NCBI GenBank assembly: GCA_012837385.1
Contig: DURH01000015.1
Span: forward strand, 1 to 62,011
Reading direction: 5' to 3'
Length of the DNA: 62,011 nucleotides
Source: Bacillota bacterium
GTDB lineage: Bacteria > Bacillota > Limnochordia > Darwinibacteriales > Darwinibacteriaceae
Position numbers and translations under genes: made by a program. How positions within the stretch are numbered: the first letter of the stretch is position 1; every line of letters starts with the position of its first letter. Under the pieces are notes generated by a model that did not search any database, had not been told where the DNA came from, and saw only the letters and a list, made by a program, of their open reading frames with translations. This document shows, piece after piece, positions 9,744 to 20,505 of the stretch.

Positions 9744-10675
9744 TCAAATCTGTTTTGTTTGTTTGCACAGGGAATACCTGCCGCAGTGTTATGGCTGAAT
9801 ACCTGCTCAAGCATAGAGCTGAGCAGGCAGGGTTGGATCTGGAGGTAAACTCCGCTGGGCTACACGCCTTTGCCGGCGATACAGCTACAGAACAGGCCCT
9901 TGCCGCCCTGGAGGAGCTGGGCATCGATGCGGGAGGGCACCGCTCACGACGCATTCATCCCCAGCTGCTGGAAGAAGCGGATTTGGTTTTGGCCATGACG
10001 AGGCATCATAAAGAGGAGCTGCTCCGTCTGGCCCCTGAACATGCTGGAAAGATCTTTCTGCTCAAGGAATACGCCGGCAGATTGGACTTTGGGCAGGAGC
10101 AAGGGGAATGGGCAGCGAAAGACTATGAGATAAGCGATCCCTTTGGGCACTCCTTAGATGTTTACCGCGAGGCGCGGGAGGAGATCGACGGAGCGGTGCA
10201 GGCCATTGTGGCCTTAGGGATCGGTGAAGGAGGAAGGAATGTGAGAATTGCCATCGGGGCCGATCATGGCGGCTTTCAGGCTAAACAAGCAGTAATTGAG
10301 CACCTGAGGGATCAGGGGCTGGAGGTTGTGGATTTTGGTACGGATTCCGAGGAATCCTGTGATTATCCAGATATCGCCCATGTGGTTGCTAAAGAGGTAA
10401 GCGGGGGCGGTTTTGACCAGGGTATTCTCATCTGCGGAACTGGGATCGGCATGTCCCTGGCTGCCAACAAGGTGCCGGGCATCCGGGCAGCCCTCTGCAA
10501 TGACACCTATTCAGCCAGGATGGCTAGGGAACACAACGACAGCAATATCCTCTGCCTAGGAGCCCGGGTAGTGGGCTTAGGCGTCATGCTGGATATTATC
10601 GATACCTATGTACAGGGCAGTTTTGTTGGAGGAAGGCATAAGACCAGAGTAGACAAGATAGAGAAGGTAGACTAA
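9740..10675 (+). CDS. Fused low-molecular-weight phosphatase (YwlE-like) and ribose-5-phosphate isomerase B
   Basis: One 311-residue frame joins two enzymes. Residues 1 to about 160 form a low-molecular-weight phosphatase with the loop CTGNTCRS and the acid Asp in SDPFG. The Thr in the loop resembles protein-arginine phosphatase YwlE. Residues 168-311 are a complete RpiB, with GADHGG near its start and active-site CGTGIGMS, which interconverts ribose-5-P and ribulose-5-P. Separate ywlE and rpiB genes are the norm in Firmicutes. At the junction a strong ribosome site and an in-frame GTG remain, so free RpiB may also be made. The start ATG overlaps the previous stop. Confidence 0.93.
   Translation: MIKSVLFVCTGNTCRSVMAEYLLKHRAEQAGLDLEVNSAGLHAFAGDTATEQALAALEELGIDAGGHRSRRIHPQLLEEADLVLAMTRHHKEELLRLAPEHAGKIFLLKEYAGRLDFGQEQGEWAAKDYEISDPFGHSLDVYREAREEIDGAVQAIVALGIGEGGRNVRIAIGADHGGFQAKQAVIEHLRDQGLEVVDFGTDSEESCDYPDIAHVVAKEVSGGGFDQGILICGTGIGMSLAANKVPGIRAALCNDTYSARMAREHNDSNILCLGARVVGLGVMLDIIDTYVQGSFVGGRHKTRVDKIEKVD
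10227..10243 (+). promoter_or_regulatory. Internal ribosome-binding site and GTG start for RpiB
   Basis: AAGGAGG (10227-10233) is followed after seven bases by an in-frame GTG (10241) that begins [12 protein letters not shown]-type RpiB sequence. Starting here gives a protein of about 144 residues, the usual RpiB length. It looks like the ancestral rpiB start kept inside a fused frame. Confidence 0.65.
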
Positions 10676-10703
10676 CAGCCCACTTAAGACAGGAGATGAT
10701 GAA

Positions 10704-11333
10704 GTGAGTGCGGTACATGTAATTTCCCATCCCTTGGTGCAGCACAAACTGACCATTATCAGGGATAAGAGTACAGGCCCTAAGGATTTTCGGGATTTGG
10801 TGGAAGAAGTGTCCCTGCTGATGGCCTATGAGGTAACCAGGGACATGCCCCTAGAGGATCATGAAGTGGAAACACCCATTGGCAAGACCGTGGGCAAGGT
10901 TCTAACCGGACGGCAGGTGGGTGTGGTTCCCATTCTCCGGGCAGGTTTGGGTATGGTGAACGGAGTTCTCAAGCTGATTCCCGCAGCGAAGGTGGGCCAT
11001 GTGGGTGTCTACCGCGATCCGGACACTTTGAAGCCTGTGGAATACTACTGTAAACTCCCTGTGGATGTGGAAGAACGCCAGGTGATTGTGCTGGATCCCA
11101 TGCTGGCTACGGGAGGGTCTGCTGCAGCGGCCATTGAATACTTGAAGGAGAAGAATGTCACATCCATCAAGTTCATGTGCCTCTTGGCGGCTCCAGAAGG
11201 GATTGAGCTGCTGCAGAGAGAACATCCAGATGTGCCCATCTTCACCGCGGCCATCGACGAGCGGCTCAATGAGCACGGCTATATCATTCCGGGGCTGGGC
11301 GATGCAGGTGATCGCCTCTTTGGCACGAAGTAA
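10704..11333 (+). CDS. upp: Uracil phosphoribosyltransferase
   Basis: The 209-residue protein has the UPRTase PRPP-binding loop [14 protein letters not shown] and the C-terminal uracil-binding stretch [14 protein letters not shown]. It converts uracil and PRPP to UMP. The start is GTG at 10704, preceded by AGGAGATGATGAA. It sits in the usual Firmicute slot between rpiB and the wecA/atp region. Confidence 0.97.
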   Translation: MSAVHVISHPLVQHKLTIIRDKSTGPKDFRDLVEEVSLLMAYEVTRDMPLEDHEVETPIGKTVGKVLTGRQVGVVPILRAGLGMVNGVLKLIPAAKVGHVGVYRDPDTLKPVEYYCKLPVDVEERQVIVLDPMLATGGSAAAAIEYLKEKNVTSIKFMCLLAAPEGIELLQREHPDVPIFTAAIDERLNEHGYIIPGLGDAGDRLFGTK

Positions 11334-11357
11334 GTGCAGCGCTGGAGGTGATCAACA

Positions 11358-11813
11358 GTGGGAAGACCTTCCTGGGAGCAGTACTTCATGGATATCGCTG
11401 TTCTGGTTTCCACTCGCTCCACCTGCCTGCGCAGGCAGGTCGGCGCAGTTTTAGTAAGGGATAAACATATTATTGCTACTGGCTATAATGGGGCTCCTAG
11501 AGGTGTTTCCCACTGCTTGGATGTGGGCTGTCTCCGGGAACAGCTGGGTATTCCCTCAGGGGAGCGGCATGAAATGTGCCGGGGTACCCATGCGGAGCAA
11601 AACGCCATCATTCAGGCGGCACTGCACGGGGTGAGTACCGCAGGGGCAACTTTGTACTGCACTCATCAACCCTGCATTCTATGTGCAAAAATGCTGATTA
11701 ACGCAGGTGTGACTAAGGTTGTTTTCCGGGGAGAGTATCCAGATGGACTGGCCTTGGAGTTAATGAATGAGGCGGGACTTGAGCTGATCAGGCAGGCCGT
11801 CGGGGAGGGATAG
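11358..11813 (+). CDS. dCMP deaminase (ComEB-like)
   Basis: The 151-residue protein has the zinc deaminase signatures GTHAEQNAI (His ligand and catalytic Glu) and [11 protein letters not shown] (two Cys ligands). Length and the RPSWEQYFM start fit deoxycytidylate deaminase, which makes dUMP for thymidylate synthesis. The start is GTG at 11358 with GGAGGTGATC upstream. Confidence 0.93.
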   Translation: MGRPSWEQYFMDIAVLVSTRSTCLRRQVGAVLVRDKHIIATGYNGAPRGVSHCLDVGCLREQLGIPSGERHEMCRGTHAEQNAIIQAALHGVSTAGATLYCTHQPCILCAKMLINAGVTKVVFRGEYPDGLALELMNEAGLELIRQAVGEG

Positions 11814-11816
11814 GGA

Positions 11817-12854
11817 TTGAGCATTATCCAGTTTGCATCTGCATTTCTAATTTCTTTAGTGGTTACGGCCCTATTGAGTCCCTTGGCGCGCCGTGTGGCC
11901 TGGAAATGGGGGCTGGTAGATGAGCCTAATGCCCGTCGGATCAACAAGGTGCCCATGCCCACCGGGGGAGGCCTGGCTATTTTCGGAGGATTCCTAGCCG
12001 CTTCCCTAGTGGGAGACCTGCCCCATCTGAGTGTTACGGTGTTAGCTGCCGTATTGATTCTGGTGATCGGGATTCTAGACGATCGCTACCAGCTGTCAGC
12101 TGGTGCGAAATTCGCCGGCCAGTTGGCTGCAGTGTTGATCTATGTCCTCTGGGGGCCGCGCATTGAGTTTATCAGCAATCCCTTTGGAGGCATGATCTAC
12201 CTTGGGAAGCTTTCCATTCCCCTAACTATGCTGTGGGTGCTTACCCTCATCAACATCATGAACTTCATTGACGGCCTAGATGGGCTGACCACTGGGATTG
12301 CCCTAATCGCGGCTGCGGCCCTGGCTAGTCTAGCCCTGCTGTTGGGGCGCTATGATGCTGCCCTTATGGCCATCATTGTAGTAGGAGCCGCCTTGGGCTT
12401 TTTGCCTTACAACTTCAATCCAGCTAAGCTTTATCTAGGGGATGGAGGGGCTATGCTGCTGGGCTTTCTCCTCGCCGCCATTTCCACAGAAGGAGCGCTG
12501 AAAGGCGCTGCCACCATCAGTATTTCGGTACCCATCTTGATTCTCGCGGTGCCAGTTACCGATCTGCTCTGTGCGGTGGTGCGCCGCATGCAGAACGGTG
12601 TCCCCTTCTATCAGGCCGATCGTTCCCACTTCCATCATCGTCTTCTGGATCTGGGTTTCAGCCAGAGGCAGGTGGCTGGATTAGCTTATCTAATCACCCT
12701 ATTCTCAGCCACCATGGCGGTCCTCACCGCCCATCTATCGCGAACCACCTGGTTGGTGGCGCTGGTTTTAGGCCTGGTTTTCTGGTATGGTTCTATACGG
12801 GTAGGTATGATTCAACCTTTCGGATCACATAAGGGGGAAAGCAAAGATGCTTAA
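11817..12854 (+). CDS. Undecaprenyl-phosphate sugar-1-phosphate transferase (WecA/TagO-like)
   Basis: The 345-residue polytopic membrane protein belongs to the MraY/WecA family: DEPNARRINKVPMPTGGG near the N terminus, the catalytic block MNFIDGLDGL, GFLPYNFNPAKLYLGDGG, and a late SHFHHRLL. It moves N-acetylhexosamine-1-phosphate from UDP onto undecaprenyl phosphate, starting a surface glycan. It uses a TTG start and overlaps the wecB-like gene, which supplies UDP-ManNAc, so wall polymer or polysaccharide linkage synthesis is likely. Confidence 0.93.
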   Translation: MSIIQFASAFLISLVVTALLSPLARRVAWKWGLVDEPNARRINKVPMPTGGGLAIFGGFLAASLVGDLPHLSVTVLAAVLILVIGILDDRYQLSAGAKFAGQLAAVLIYVLWGPRIEFISNPFGGMIYLGKLSIPLTMLWVLTLINIMNFIDGLDGLTTGIALIAAAALASLALLLGRYDAALMAIIVVGAALGFLPYNFNPAKLYLGDGGAMLLGFLLAAISTEGALKGAATISISVPILILAVPVTDLLCAVVRRMQNGVPFYQADRSHFHHRLLDLGFSQRQVAGLAYLITLFSATMAVLTAHLSRTTWLVALVLGLVFWYGSIRVGMIQPFGSHKGESKDA

Positions 12855-13953
12855 GTTGGCCTTGGTTTTTGGCACCCGTCCCGAGGCCATCAAGATGGCA
12901 CCCCTGGTTAAAGCCTGCCAGAACGTTTCCTCCTGGGATACTAGAGTGATTATCACCGGTCAGCATCGGGAAATGGTGGATCAGGTTCTAGAGCTGTTTG
13001 ATCTTCACGCAGATTACGATTTGGACATTATGAAGCACGGGCAGACGCTGAGCGAGATCGCGGAGCGCACCCTCAAGGGCATGGCGGGGATCTTTAAGGA
13101 GTGGCGCCCTGATTTGGTTTTGGTGCACGGTGATACAAGCACCGCCTTTGCCGCTGCCTTAGCCGCCTTCTATGAACGGATTCCCATTGGGCATGTTGAG
13201 GCAGGGCTGCGTACTGATTCGGTGTACAACCCTTTCCCTGAGGAGGCCAATCGCCGCCTGATTGATGTGGTGGCCAGCTGGTATTTCGCCCCCACGGAGC
13301 AGGCCGCAGAGAATCTGCGCCAGGAAGGGGCAGATCCCAAGCGCATTTTTGTGACAGGCAACACAGTGATTGATGCCCTGCTTTCCGTTGTTGATGAAAG
13401 TTTCCAGTTCACAACTCCCGAGCTTAAGGAGTTGGATTTCAGCCGGCCCATCTTGGTGGTCACTGCCCACCGCAGGGAGAACTGGGGAGAACCCTTGGTC
13501 GAAATCTGCCAGGCGCTGCTGGAGATTAGTGCCCGCAGCGATCTCCAGATTGTGGTGGCCATGCACAAGAACCCTGATATTCAGTCCATCATGAAGGGTA
13601 TTCTAGGCGACGACCCGAAGATAACCTTGGTGGATGCTCCTGGTTACCAGGAGTTCGCCAATCTTTTGGCTCGGTGCACTCTGCTCCTCACAGATTCAGG
13701 GGGGCTGCAGGAAGAGGCTCCTGCCTTACATAAACCGGTTTTAGTGATGAGGGAAGTGACAGAAAGGCCTGAGGCCTTGGAAGCGGGAACCGTGAAATTG
13801 GTTGGTTCCACTAAAGAAAGCATTGTGGCTGCGGTTCTGCAGGTGCTCACCGATTCGGAACTCTATGAACAGATGTCCACTGCGCCTAACCCATATGGTG
13901 ATGGGACTGCGGCTGTGCAGATATGCGCAATACTGCAAGAGAAATATAAGTAA
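12847..13953 (+). CDS. wecB: UDP-N-acetylglucosamine 2-epimerase (non-hydrolysing)
   Basis: The 368-residue protein starts FGTRPEAIKMAPL and contains HGDTSTAFA, HVEAGLRT, TAHRREN and DSGGLQEEAP, all typical of WecB/MnaA. It interconverts UDP-GlcNAc and UDP-ManNAc. It is only 15 bases upstream of atpA, the place where atpI and the F0 genes usually begin in Firmicutes. Confidence 0.96.
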   Translation: MLKLALVFGTRPEAIKMAPLVKACQNVSSWDTRVIITGQHREMVDQVLELFDLHADYDLDIMKHGQTLSEIAERTLKGMAGIFKEWRPDLVLVHGDTSTAFAAALAAFYERIPIGHVEAGLRTDSVYNPFPEEANRRLIDVVASWYFAPTEQAAENLRQEGADPKRIFVTGNTVIDALLSVVDESFQFTTPELKELDFSRPILVVTAHRRENWGEPLVEICQALLEISARSDLQIVVAMHKNPDIQSIMKGILGDDPKITLVDAPGYQEFANLLARCTLLLTDSGGLQEEAPALHKPVLVMREVTERPEALEAGTVKLVGSTKESIVAAVLQVLTDSELYEQMSTAPNPYGDGTAAVQICAILQEKYK

Positions 13954-13968
13954 TGGGGGAAAAGCTCT

Positions 13969-15477
13969 ATGGCAATGAGACCAGATGAGATCGTAGCGAT
14001 TTTGAGGCGCCAGATCGAAGAATTCGAAACAGAATTGCAGGTGGAAGATCTGGGTTCCGTCCTCATGGTAGGGGACGGAATCGCCCGCGTTTATGGATTA
14101 GAAAAGGCTCTGGCAGGCGAGCTCTTGGAGTTTCCCCAGGGCACTTATGGCATGGTGCTCAACCTGGAACAGGACAACATCGGTGTGGTCATCCTCGGGC
14201 CCTACGAACACATTAAAGAAGGCGACCCCGTGAAGCGCACCGGACGGGTTGTCCAGGTGCCTGTGGGCGAGGCCATGATCGGACGAATTGTCAATCCCCT
14301 GGGCCAGCCCCTGGACGGCAAGGGCCCCATCAACACCGAGAACTGGAGGCCCATCGAGGCTAGGGCTCCCGGTGTGGTGGATCGGGTCAGCGTGCACCAG
14401 CCCCTGCAGACAGGGCTGAAGTCCATTGACTCCCTAGTACCCATCGGTCGAGGCCAGCGGGAACTGATTATCGGTGACCGCCAGACTGGAAAGACGGCCA
14501 TCGCCGTAGACACCATCCTCAATCAAAAGGGCGAAGATGTAATCTGCATTTATGTGGCCATCGGCCAGAAGGCGTCTACTGTAGCAGGTGTCGTGGACAC
14601 CTTGATCAAGCATGGAGCCATGGATTACACCATTGTAGTCTCAGCTACGGCCAGTGAGCCTTCGCCGCTGCTTTATATCGCTCCCTATGCAGGGGTAGCC
14701 ATGGCTGAAGAGTTTATGTACCAGGGCAAGGACGTGTTGATTGTCTACGATGACCTTTCTAAGCATGCCGCGGCGTATCGGGAGATGTCTCTGCTCCTGC
14801 GCAGGCCTCCTGGACGGGAAGCTTTCCCTGGCGATATCTTTTATATCCACTCTAGACTGTTGGAGCGGGCTGCTAAGCTCAATGACGAACTTGGAGGCGG
14901 GTCGATCACCGCGCTGCCCATTATTGAGACCCAAGCTGGAGATATTTCCGCCTATATTCCCACTAATGTGATTTCCATTACCGACGGGCAGATTTATCTG
15001 GAGTCGGATCTGTTCTATTCAGGAATCCGTCCCGCCATCAGCGTTGGCCGTTCTGTCTCCCGCGTCGGCGGTGCCGCTCAGGTGCCCATGATGAGGAAGG
15101 TGGCAGGCAGCCTCCGTTTGGATCTGTCCCAGTACAGGGAATTGGCGGCATTTGCCCAGTTCGGATCGGACTTAGACCGCCAGACCCAAGCTCTGCTGGC
15201 CAGGGGCGAGCGCATGTATGAAGTGCTGAAGCAAGAACAGTATAAGCCAATGCCAGTGGAAGAGCAGGCAGTTTCTCTCTACGTGGCGGTAAACGGCTAC
15301 TTAGACAGCATCGCCGTTGAAGATGTAGTCCGTTTTGAACGGGAGTTGTTGGGGTTCCTCCGCAAGGAACGCTCAGAGCTCTTGGCCAAGCTGCGGGAGG
15401 AAAAGAAGTTCGCCGCTGAGATCGAAGAAGAACTGAAAAAGGCCATTGTGGAGTTTAAGAAAGAATTTGTCAGTTAA
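13969..15477 (+). CDS. atpA: ATP synthase F1 subunit alpha
   Basis: The 502-residue protein has the alpha N-terminal stretch [18 protein letters not shown]-loop GDRQTGKTA (about 169-177), and [11 protein letters not shown] typical of alpha. It is the regulatory nucleotide-binding subunit of F1. It is first in the local atp operon because no delta gene precedes it. Confidence 0.98.
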   Translation: MAMRPDEIVAILRRQIEEFETELQVEDLGSVLMVGDGIARVYGLEKALAGELLEFPQGTYGMVLNLEQDNIGVVILGPYEHIKEGDPVKRTGRVVQVPVGEAMIGRIVNPLGQPLDGKGPINTENWRPIEARAPGVVDRVSVHQPLQTGLKSIDSLVPIGRGQRELIIGDRQTGKTAIAVDTILNQKGEDVICIYVAIGQKASTVAGVVDTLIKHGAMDYTIVVSATASEPSPLLYIAPYAGVAMAEEFMYQGKDVLIVYDDLSKHAAAYREMSLLLRRPPGREAFPGDIFYIHSRLLERAAKLNDELGGGSITALPIIETQAGDISAYIPTNVISITDGQIYLESDLFYSGIRPAISVGRSVSRVGGAAQVPMMRKVAGSLRLDLSQYRELAAFAQFGSDLDRQTQALLARGERMYEVLKQEQYKPMPVEEQAVSLYVAVNGYLDSIAVEDVVRFERELLGFLRKERSELLAKLREEKKFAAEIEEELKKAIVEFKKEFVS

Positions 15478-15489
15478 GGGGGGCGCATC

Positions 15490-16362
15490 ATGGCACAGAC
15501 CAGCCGGGAAATTAAGCGGCGCATTGCCAGCATTACCAATACCCAGCAGATAACCCGGGCCATGGAAATGGTGGCAGCTGCCAAGCTGAGAAAGGTGCAG
15601 GACCGAGTAGCCAGCACCCGCCCCTATTTCCAGCGTCTGACAAGTTCCCTGTCTACCGTCTTAGGGGCGGTGGAGCAGGCAGGCGAAGAACTGCCTGAGA
15701 TTGCCCAGCGCCGAGACGGCGATCGGCACTGCCTCTTGGTTCTATCCTCAGACAGGGGTTTGGCGGGAGGCTACAATGCCGCTATTACGCGGCAGGCAGA
15801 AGCTTTTTTGCAGGAGCATCCCGAAACGGAGCTGGTGATCGTAGGCAGGAAAGCCCGGGATTACTTCCGCCGGAGGAACAGGACTGCCCTGGCCGAATTT
15901 GTGGGCTTTGGCGATGAACCGAATTTGAGGCAGGCCATGGATATTGGCCAGATCATCCTGGATTTCTACGAACATGGGATGTTTGACCATTTCACCATTC
16001 TGTACACTCAGTTTGTCAGTACCTTAACGCAGCGGGCCGCGCTGCGCCCGGTTTTGCCAATTCCAGACGAGATTACAGAGGCGGATCGTGCCGGCTTGGA
16101 TCCGGTGTACATCTTTGAGCCGTCTACCAAGGCAGTGCTGGAAGGGTTGATTCCGCTTTATGTGAACGCCGCTGTCTATCAGTCTTTGATGGAGGCCAAG
16201 GCCAGTGAGTTCTCTGCCAGGATGAACGCCATGGCCCAGGCCACAGACAATGCGGATGAGCTGATTAAGGAATTGACACAGACCTACAATCGAGCACGGC
16301 AGGCTCAGATCACCAAGGAGATCGCAGAAATCGTGGGCGGTGCAGATGCACTGCAATCGTAG
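15490..16362 (+). CDS. atpG: ATP synthase F1 subunit gamma
   Basis: The 290-residue protein begins with the gamma signature REIKRRIASITNTQQITRAMEMVAAAKL-type helix and ends with a matching C-terminal helix including NDADELIKEL-type sequence. It forms the rotor shaft inside the alpha-beta ring. It lies 12 bases after atpA and 19 before atpD. Confidence 0.97.
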   Translation: MAQTSREIKRRIASITNTQQITRAMEMVAAAKLRKVQDRVASTRPYFQRLTSSLSTVLGAVEQAGEELPEIAQRRDGDRHCLLVLSSDRGLAGGYNAAITRQAEAFLQEHPETELVIVGRKARDYFRRRNRTALAEFVGFGDEPNLRQAMDIGQIILDFYEHGMFDHFTILYTQFVSTLTQRAALRPVLPIPDEITEADRAGLDPVYIFEPSTKAVLEGLIPLYVNAAVYQSLMEAKASEFSARMNAMAQATDNADELIKELTQTYNRARQAQITKEIAEIVGGADALQS

Positions 16363-16378
16363 AATTGTGAGGGGGTAA

Positions 16379-17799
<1,421 letters not shown>

Positions 17800-17800
<1 letters not shown>

Positions 17801-18210
17801 TGGCTGTGTTAACCTGTGAAGTATTAACCCCGGAACGGACAGTGGTGCAGGCAGAGGTTGAATATGTACTGCTGCCAGGGGTGGATGGCCAGTTTGGGGT
17901 TTTAGCCAACCACCAGCCCCTGATGGCGGCTTTAGACATTGGAGTGGTGGAATTTGGGCCTCTCCAGGGGAAGCGCAGGAAGCTGGCCCTGGGAGGCGGC
18001 TTCGTGGAAATGCATGACAACAAACTCACGGTGATGGCCCGCACCGCGGAGTTGGCGGAGGAGATTGATGTGCTCAGGGCCCGGCAAGCAAAACGCCGGG
18101 CTGAAGAGCGCCTCCAGGCCCGCCAGGCAGATGTGGATGTGGCCCGGGCGCAGGTCTCGCTGCAGAAGGCGCTCCTGCGCCTTAGAGTGGCCAATGATGC
18201 AGAAAAATAG
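17800..18210 (+). CDS. atpC: ATP synthase F1 subunit epsilon
   Basis: The 136-residue protein has the epsilon beta-sandwich domain (LTPERTVVQAEVEYVLLPGVDGQFGVLANH) and a C-terminal two-helix domain rich in Arg, Gln and Glu. It links the gamma shaft to the c ring and inhibits ATP hydrolysis. It ends the operon, with a terminator 13 bases downstream. Confidence 0.96.
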
Positions 18211-18222
18211 TGGTTGAAAAAC

Positions 18223-18245
18223 AAGCTCCCGTAAGGGGGCTTTTT
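18223..18245 (+). terminator. Rho-independent terminator of the atp operon
   Basis: An eight-base-pair stem (18223-18230 with 18235-18242, one G-T pair), four-base loop and T run to 18245. It abuts the -35 box of the next promoter. Confidence 0.88.
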
Positions 18246-18275
18246 GTATAGAACCCAAATTTTAGGAGCATACTA
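18246..18275 (+). promoter_or_regulatory. Sigma-F/sigma-G-type forespore promoter
   Basis: GTATA (18246-18250) matches the sigma-F -35 consensus GYWTA. After exactly 15 bases, GAGCATACTA (18266-18275) matches the -10 consensus GGnnAnAnTR except at one position. It would drive the spoIIQ-like gene, which is sigma-F-dependent in Bacillus. The leader would be very short, about 13 bases. This is a pattern match only. Confidence 0.6.
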
Positions 18276-18298
18276 TCGCCAAGGCGGTGATAGTATGC
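18268..18298. repeat. Perfect 10-bp inverted repeat over promoter -10 and start codon
   Basis: Arms 18268-18277 and 18289-18298 are exact reverse complements, 11 bases apart. The left arm covers most of the putative -10 box, and the right arm contains the ATG at 18295. It could be an operator, or in RNA a hairpin holding the start codon. Confidence 0.6.
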
Positions 18299-19005
18299 GA
18301 GTGTGGCAGAAATTTAAAGACAAGCTTAAGGCGGCTTGGCGCAGGCGGGAGAGCCGCAGGGTGCTGATGGCAATTGTGATCGGTCTGTCTCTGATTGCTG
18401 GTATGGGCCTGGGTGTCTACCGGGCGTGGCCCCAGGAGGAGCCGGCAGCGGCTGCGAATCCGGTGACCAGGGAAGAAGTGGATGAACTGGTGCTGGAGAA
18501 GGTGCAGAGCGTAATTGCCTCCCTCTATCCTTGGGTTTTGGATGGCCCCACCCAAGTGGTGATGGTGGAACAACCAGCTAATCCCCTGCCTGAACCCGCT
18601 GAGCCCCAGCCGGAAGTCGAACCGGAGCCAGAAGTGTCCTTTGAGCACTTGATTTGGCCTGTGCAGGGTGAGATCTCCACACCCTTCGGCTGGTATCGCC
18701 ATCCTGTCTACGGTGATTGGCGCTTCAATGCAGGCCTGGAGTTTGACGCCCGAGGGGATTCGGTGCGGACAGTACTGCCTGGCGAGGTGGTGGCAGTGAA
18801 CTCCAATGGCCTCGAAACTGAACTGGTGATCGATCACGGCAGTGGCTGGGTAAGTACTTACCGCTCGGTCACTGGAATCCAGGTGGCTCCAGGAGAGAAA
18901 GTTAAGCAGAATCAGAATATCGCGCTTCCCGACAGCAGTGGGCGGATCTTCTTTGGGCTTACCCACAACGGCCAGCCCGTGAACCCCCAGGCGTTTCTCC
19001 ACTAA
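18295..19005 (+). CDS. spoIIQ: SpoIIQ-like protein with degenerate LytM/M23 domain
   Basis: The 236-residue protein has a basic N terminus, one transmembrane helix (about 21-41), a Pro/Glu-rich linker and a C-terminal LytM (M23) fold (about 115-236). The zinc-ligand motif HxGxD reads NAGLE, and the HLH motif region reads IFFGL, so the domain should not be a peptidase. Position directly before spoIIID and mbl, and the sigma-F-type promoter, fit SpoIIQ, the forespore half of the engulfment channel with SpoIIIAH. The frame is open 17 codons further upstream, but the ATG at 18295 has AAGGCGGTGAT before it. The symbol is assigned by context. Confidence 0.75.
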   Translation: MRVWQKFKDKLKAAWRRRESRRVLMAIVIGLSLIAGMGLGVYRAWPQEEPAAAANPVTREEVDELVLEKVQSVIASLYPWVLDGPTQVVMVEQPANPLPEPAEPQPEVEPEPEVSFEHLIWPVQGEISTPFGWYRHPVYGDWRFNAGLEFDARGDSVRTVLPGEVVAVNSNGLETELVIDHGSGWVSTYRSVTGIQVAPGEKVKQNQNIALPDSSGRIFFGLTHNGQPVNPQAFLH

Positions 19006-19011
19006 TGCTAA

Positions 19012-19039
19012 GCATATTAGAAGCCCTGAGGCATATAAA
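19012..19039 (+). promoter_or_regulatory. Sigma-E-type promoter of spoIIID
   Basis: GCATATT (19012-19018) and CATATAAA (19032-19039) with a 13-base spacer closely match the mother-cell sigma-E consensus (kmATATT, then CATACAnT). spoIIID is sigma-E-controlled in Bacillus, which supports the call. Confidence 0.7.
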
Positions 19040-19068
19040 TGAATAAAAAGTGCTAGGGGGAAGCGCAG

Positions 19069-19335
19069 ATGAGAGACTATATCCGCAAGCGGGTAGTGGA
19101 TGTTAGTTTATATATCGTGAAAACCAATGCCACTGTGCGTCAGGCGGCTCTAGTTTTTGGGGTGAGTAAAAGCACTGTGCATAAAGATGTAACCGAGCGC
19201 TTGCCACGCATTAATAAGGAATTGGCCGAGCAGGTGAAGAAGGTTCTGGAGATCAATAAGTCGGAAAGGCATATTCGAGGGGGCGAGGCCACTAAGCGCA
19301 AATATGGAGTCAAAGGGGCGAGCAGGGCCTCTTAG
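19069..19335 (+). CDS. spoIIID: Sporulation transcriptional regulator SpoIIID
   Basis: The 88-residue protein matches SpoIIID throughout: a helix-turn-helix centred on TVRQAALVFGVSKSTVHKDV, then a basic C-terminal helix. SpoIIID switches mother-cell gene expression from the sigma-E to the sigma-K stage. The ATG has a GGGGGAAG ribosome site. Neighbours (spoIIQ-like before, mbl after) match the Firmicute order. Its presence is strong evidence that the organism makes endospores. Confidence 0.96.
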   Translation: MRDYIRKRVVDVSLYIVKTNATVRQAALVFGVSKSTVHKDVTERLPRINKELAEQVKKVLEINKSERHIRGGEATKRKYGVKGASRAS

Positions 19336-19373
19336 AATACATGGACAAAAAAGGATTTGCCCCTTCGGTGGCG

Positions 19374-19408
19374 AACACTATGGCAGTGTGACTTAACCGG
19401 GTAGTGTT
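19374..19408. repeat. 7-bp inverted repeat in the mbl upstream region
   Basis: AACACTA (19374-19380) and TAGTGTT (19402-19408) are reverse complements separated by 21 bases, ending about 19 bases before the mbl start. It may be a hairpin or a binding site. There is no T run, so it is not a terminator. Confidence 0.35.
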
Positions 19409-19426
19409 TGCAGAGGGGGACATATT

Positions 19427-20443
19427 GTGTTTGGTAAAGATATTGGAATTGATTTGGGTACAGCTAATATACTAGTCCATGTGCGCGGCAAAGGCGTTGT
19501 CATCCACGAGCCCGCGGTGGTGGCTGTTGATGTGAATACACAGAAGATCTGCGCGATTGGTGAGGAAGCCCGGGAAATGATCGGGCGCACCCCTGGGAAC
19601 ATTAGGGCCATTAGGCCGCTGAAAGAAGGGGTAATTGCTGATTTCACCATTACAGAGGAGATCCTCAAACACTTCATCAGAAAGGCAGCGGGGCGAGGTT
19701 TTCGTCCCCGGGTTATGGTGTGCGTTCCCTCAGGAATTACCACAGTGGAAAAAAGAGCCGTGATTGAAGCCGCGAATTTGGCAGGTGCCAAGGAAGTGTA
19801 CCTGGTAACCGAGCCCATTGCCGCGGCTGTTGGCTGTGGCCTGGACATCGGTGCCCCCAGCGGGAGTATGGTGGTGGATATTGGCGGCGGCACAACTGAT
19901 ATCGCCGTGATTTCTTTGGGAGGTGAAGTAACCTCCCAATCTCTGCGCGTCGGCGGATCCCATATGGAAGAAGCCATCGTTCGCCATGTGAAAAGGGTGT
20001 ACAACCTGGCCATCGGCGATCGCACTGCGGAAGATATTAAGGTGACCATCGCCAGCGCTTACCCCACGCCTGATCGCAAAATGACCATTAGGGGCCGCGA
20101 CCTGGTGACGGGACTGCCCGCTACTGTGGAGATCAGCTCTATGGACATCTATCCTGCCTTGGAAGAGCTTCTCACCAGCATTGTCGATGCCATTCGAGGC
20201 GTTCTGGAAGTCACTCCTCCTGAACTGGCAGCTGACATCGTGAACAAGGGCATGGCCCTCACTGGCGGAGGGGCTTTGATGGACGGCATGGCCCGTTTGA
20301 TCCAGGAGAAAACAGGGGTGCCTGTCACCCTCGCGGAAGATCCCCTAAGCTGTGTGGTGCGGGGTACTGGTGAAATTCTTGATTCCTTGGAGAAGGTTTC
20401 CGACCGCGGACCCTTTATTGCCAGCTACACGAGGGGACGCTGA
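19427..20443 (+). CDS. mbl: MreB-family cell-shape actin (Mbl)
   Basis: The 338-residue protein has the actin-fold phosphate loops DLGTANILVHV and DIGGGTTDIAV plus VPSGITTVEKRA and LTGGGALMDG. MreB-family filaments guide lateral wall synthesis at the inner membrane. I name it Mbl because of its place after spoIIID and before flhO/flhP; sequence alone does not separate MreB from Mbl. The start is GTG at 19427 with AGAGGGGGA upstream. Confidence 0.93.
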   Translation: MFGKDIGIDLGTANILVHVRGKGVVIHEPAVVAVDVNTQKICAIGEEAREMIGRTPGNIRAIRPLKEGVIADFTITEEILKHFIRKAAGRGFRPRVMVCVPSGITTVEKRAVIEAANLAGAKEVYLVTEPIAAAVGCGLDIGAPSGSMVVDIGGGTTDIAVISLGGEVTSQSLRVGGSHMEEAIVRHVKRVYNLAIGDRTAEDIKVTIASAYPTPDRKMTIRGRDLVTGLPATVEISSMDIYPALEELLTSIVDAIRGVLEVTPPELAADIVNKGMALTGGGALMDGMARLIQEKTGVPVTLAEDPLSCVVRGTGEILDSLEKVSDRGPFIASYTRGR

Positions 20444-20505
20444 TTTTCTAAAGTTTTGTTTCTGATATGCCGATAACTGGATCAAGATAGCAGGGGGGTG
20501 ATCGT

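Noticed and set aside
18268-18298. Inverted repeat as a second terminator
   Set aside because: No T run follows, and the right arm contains the start codon of the next gene.
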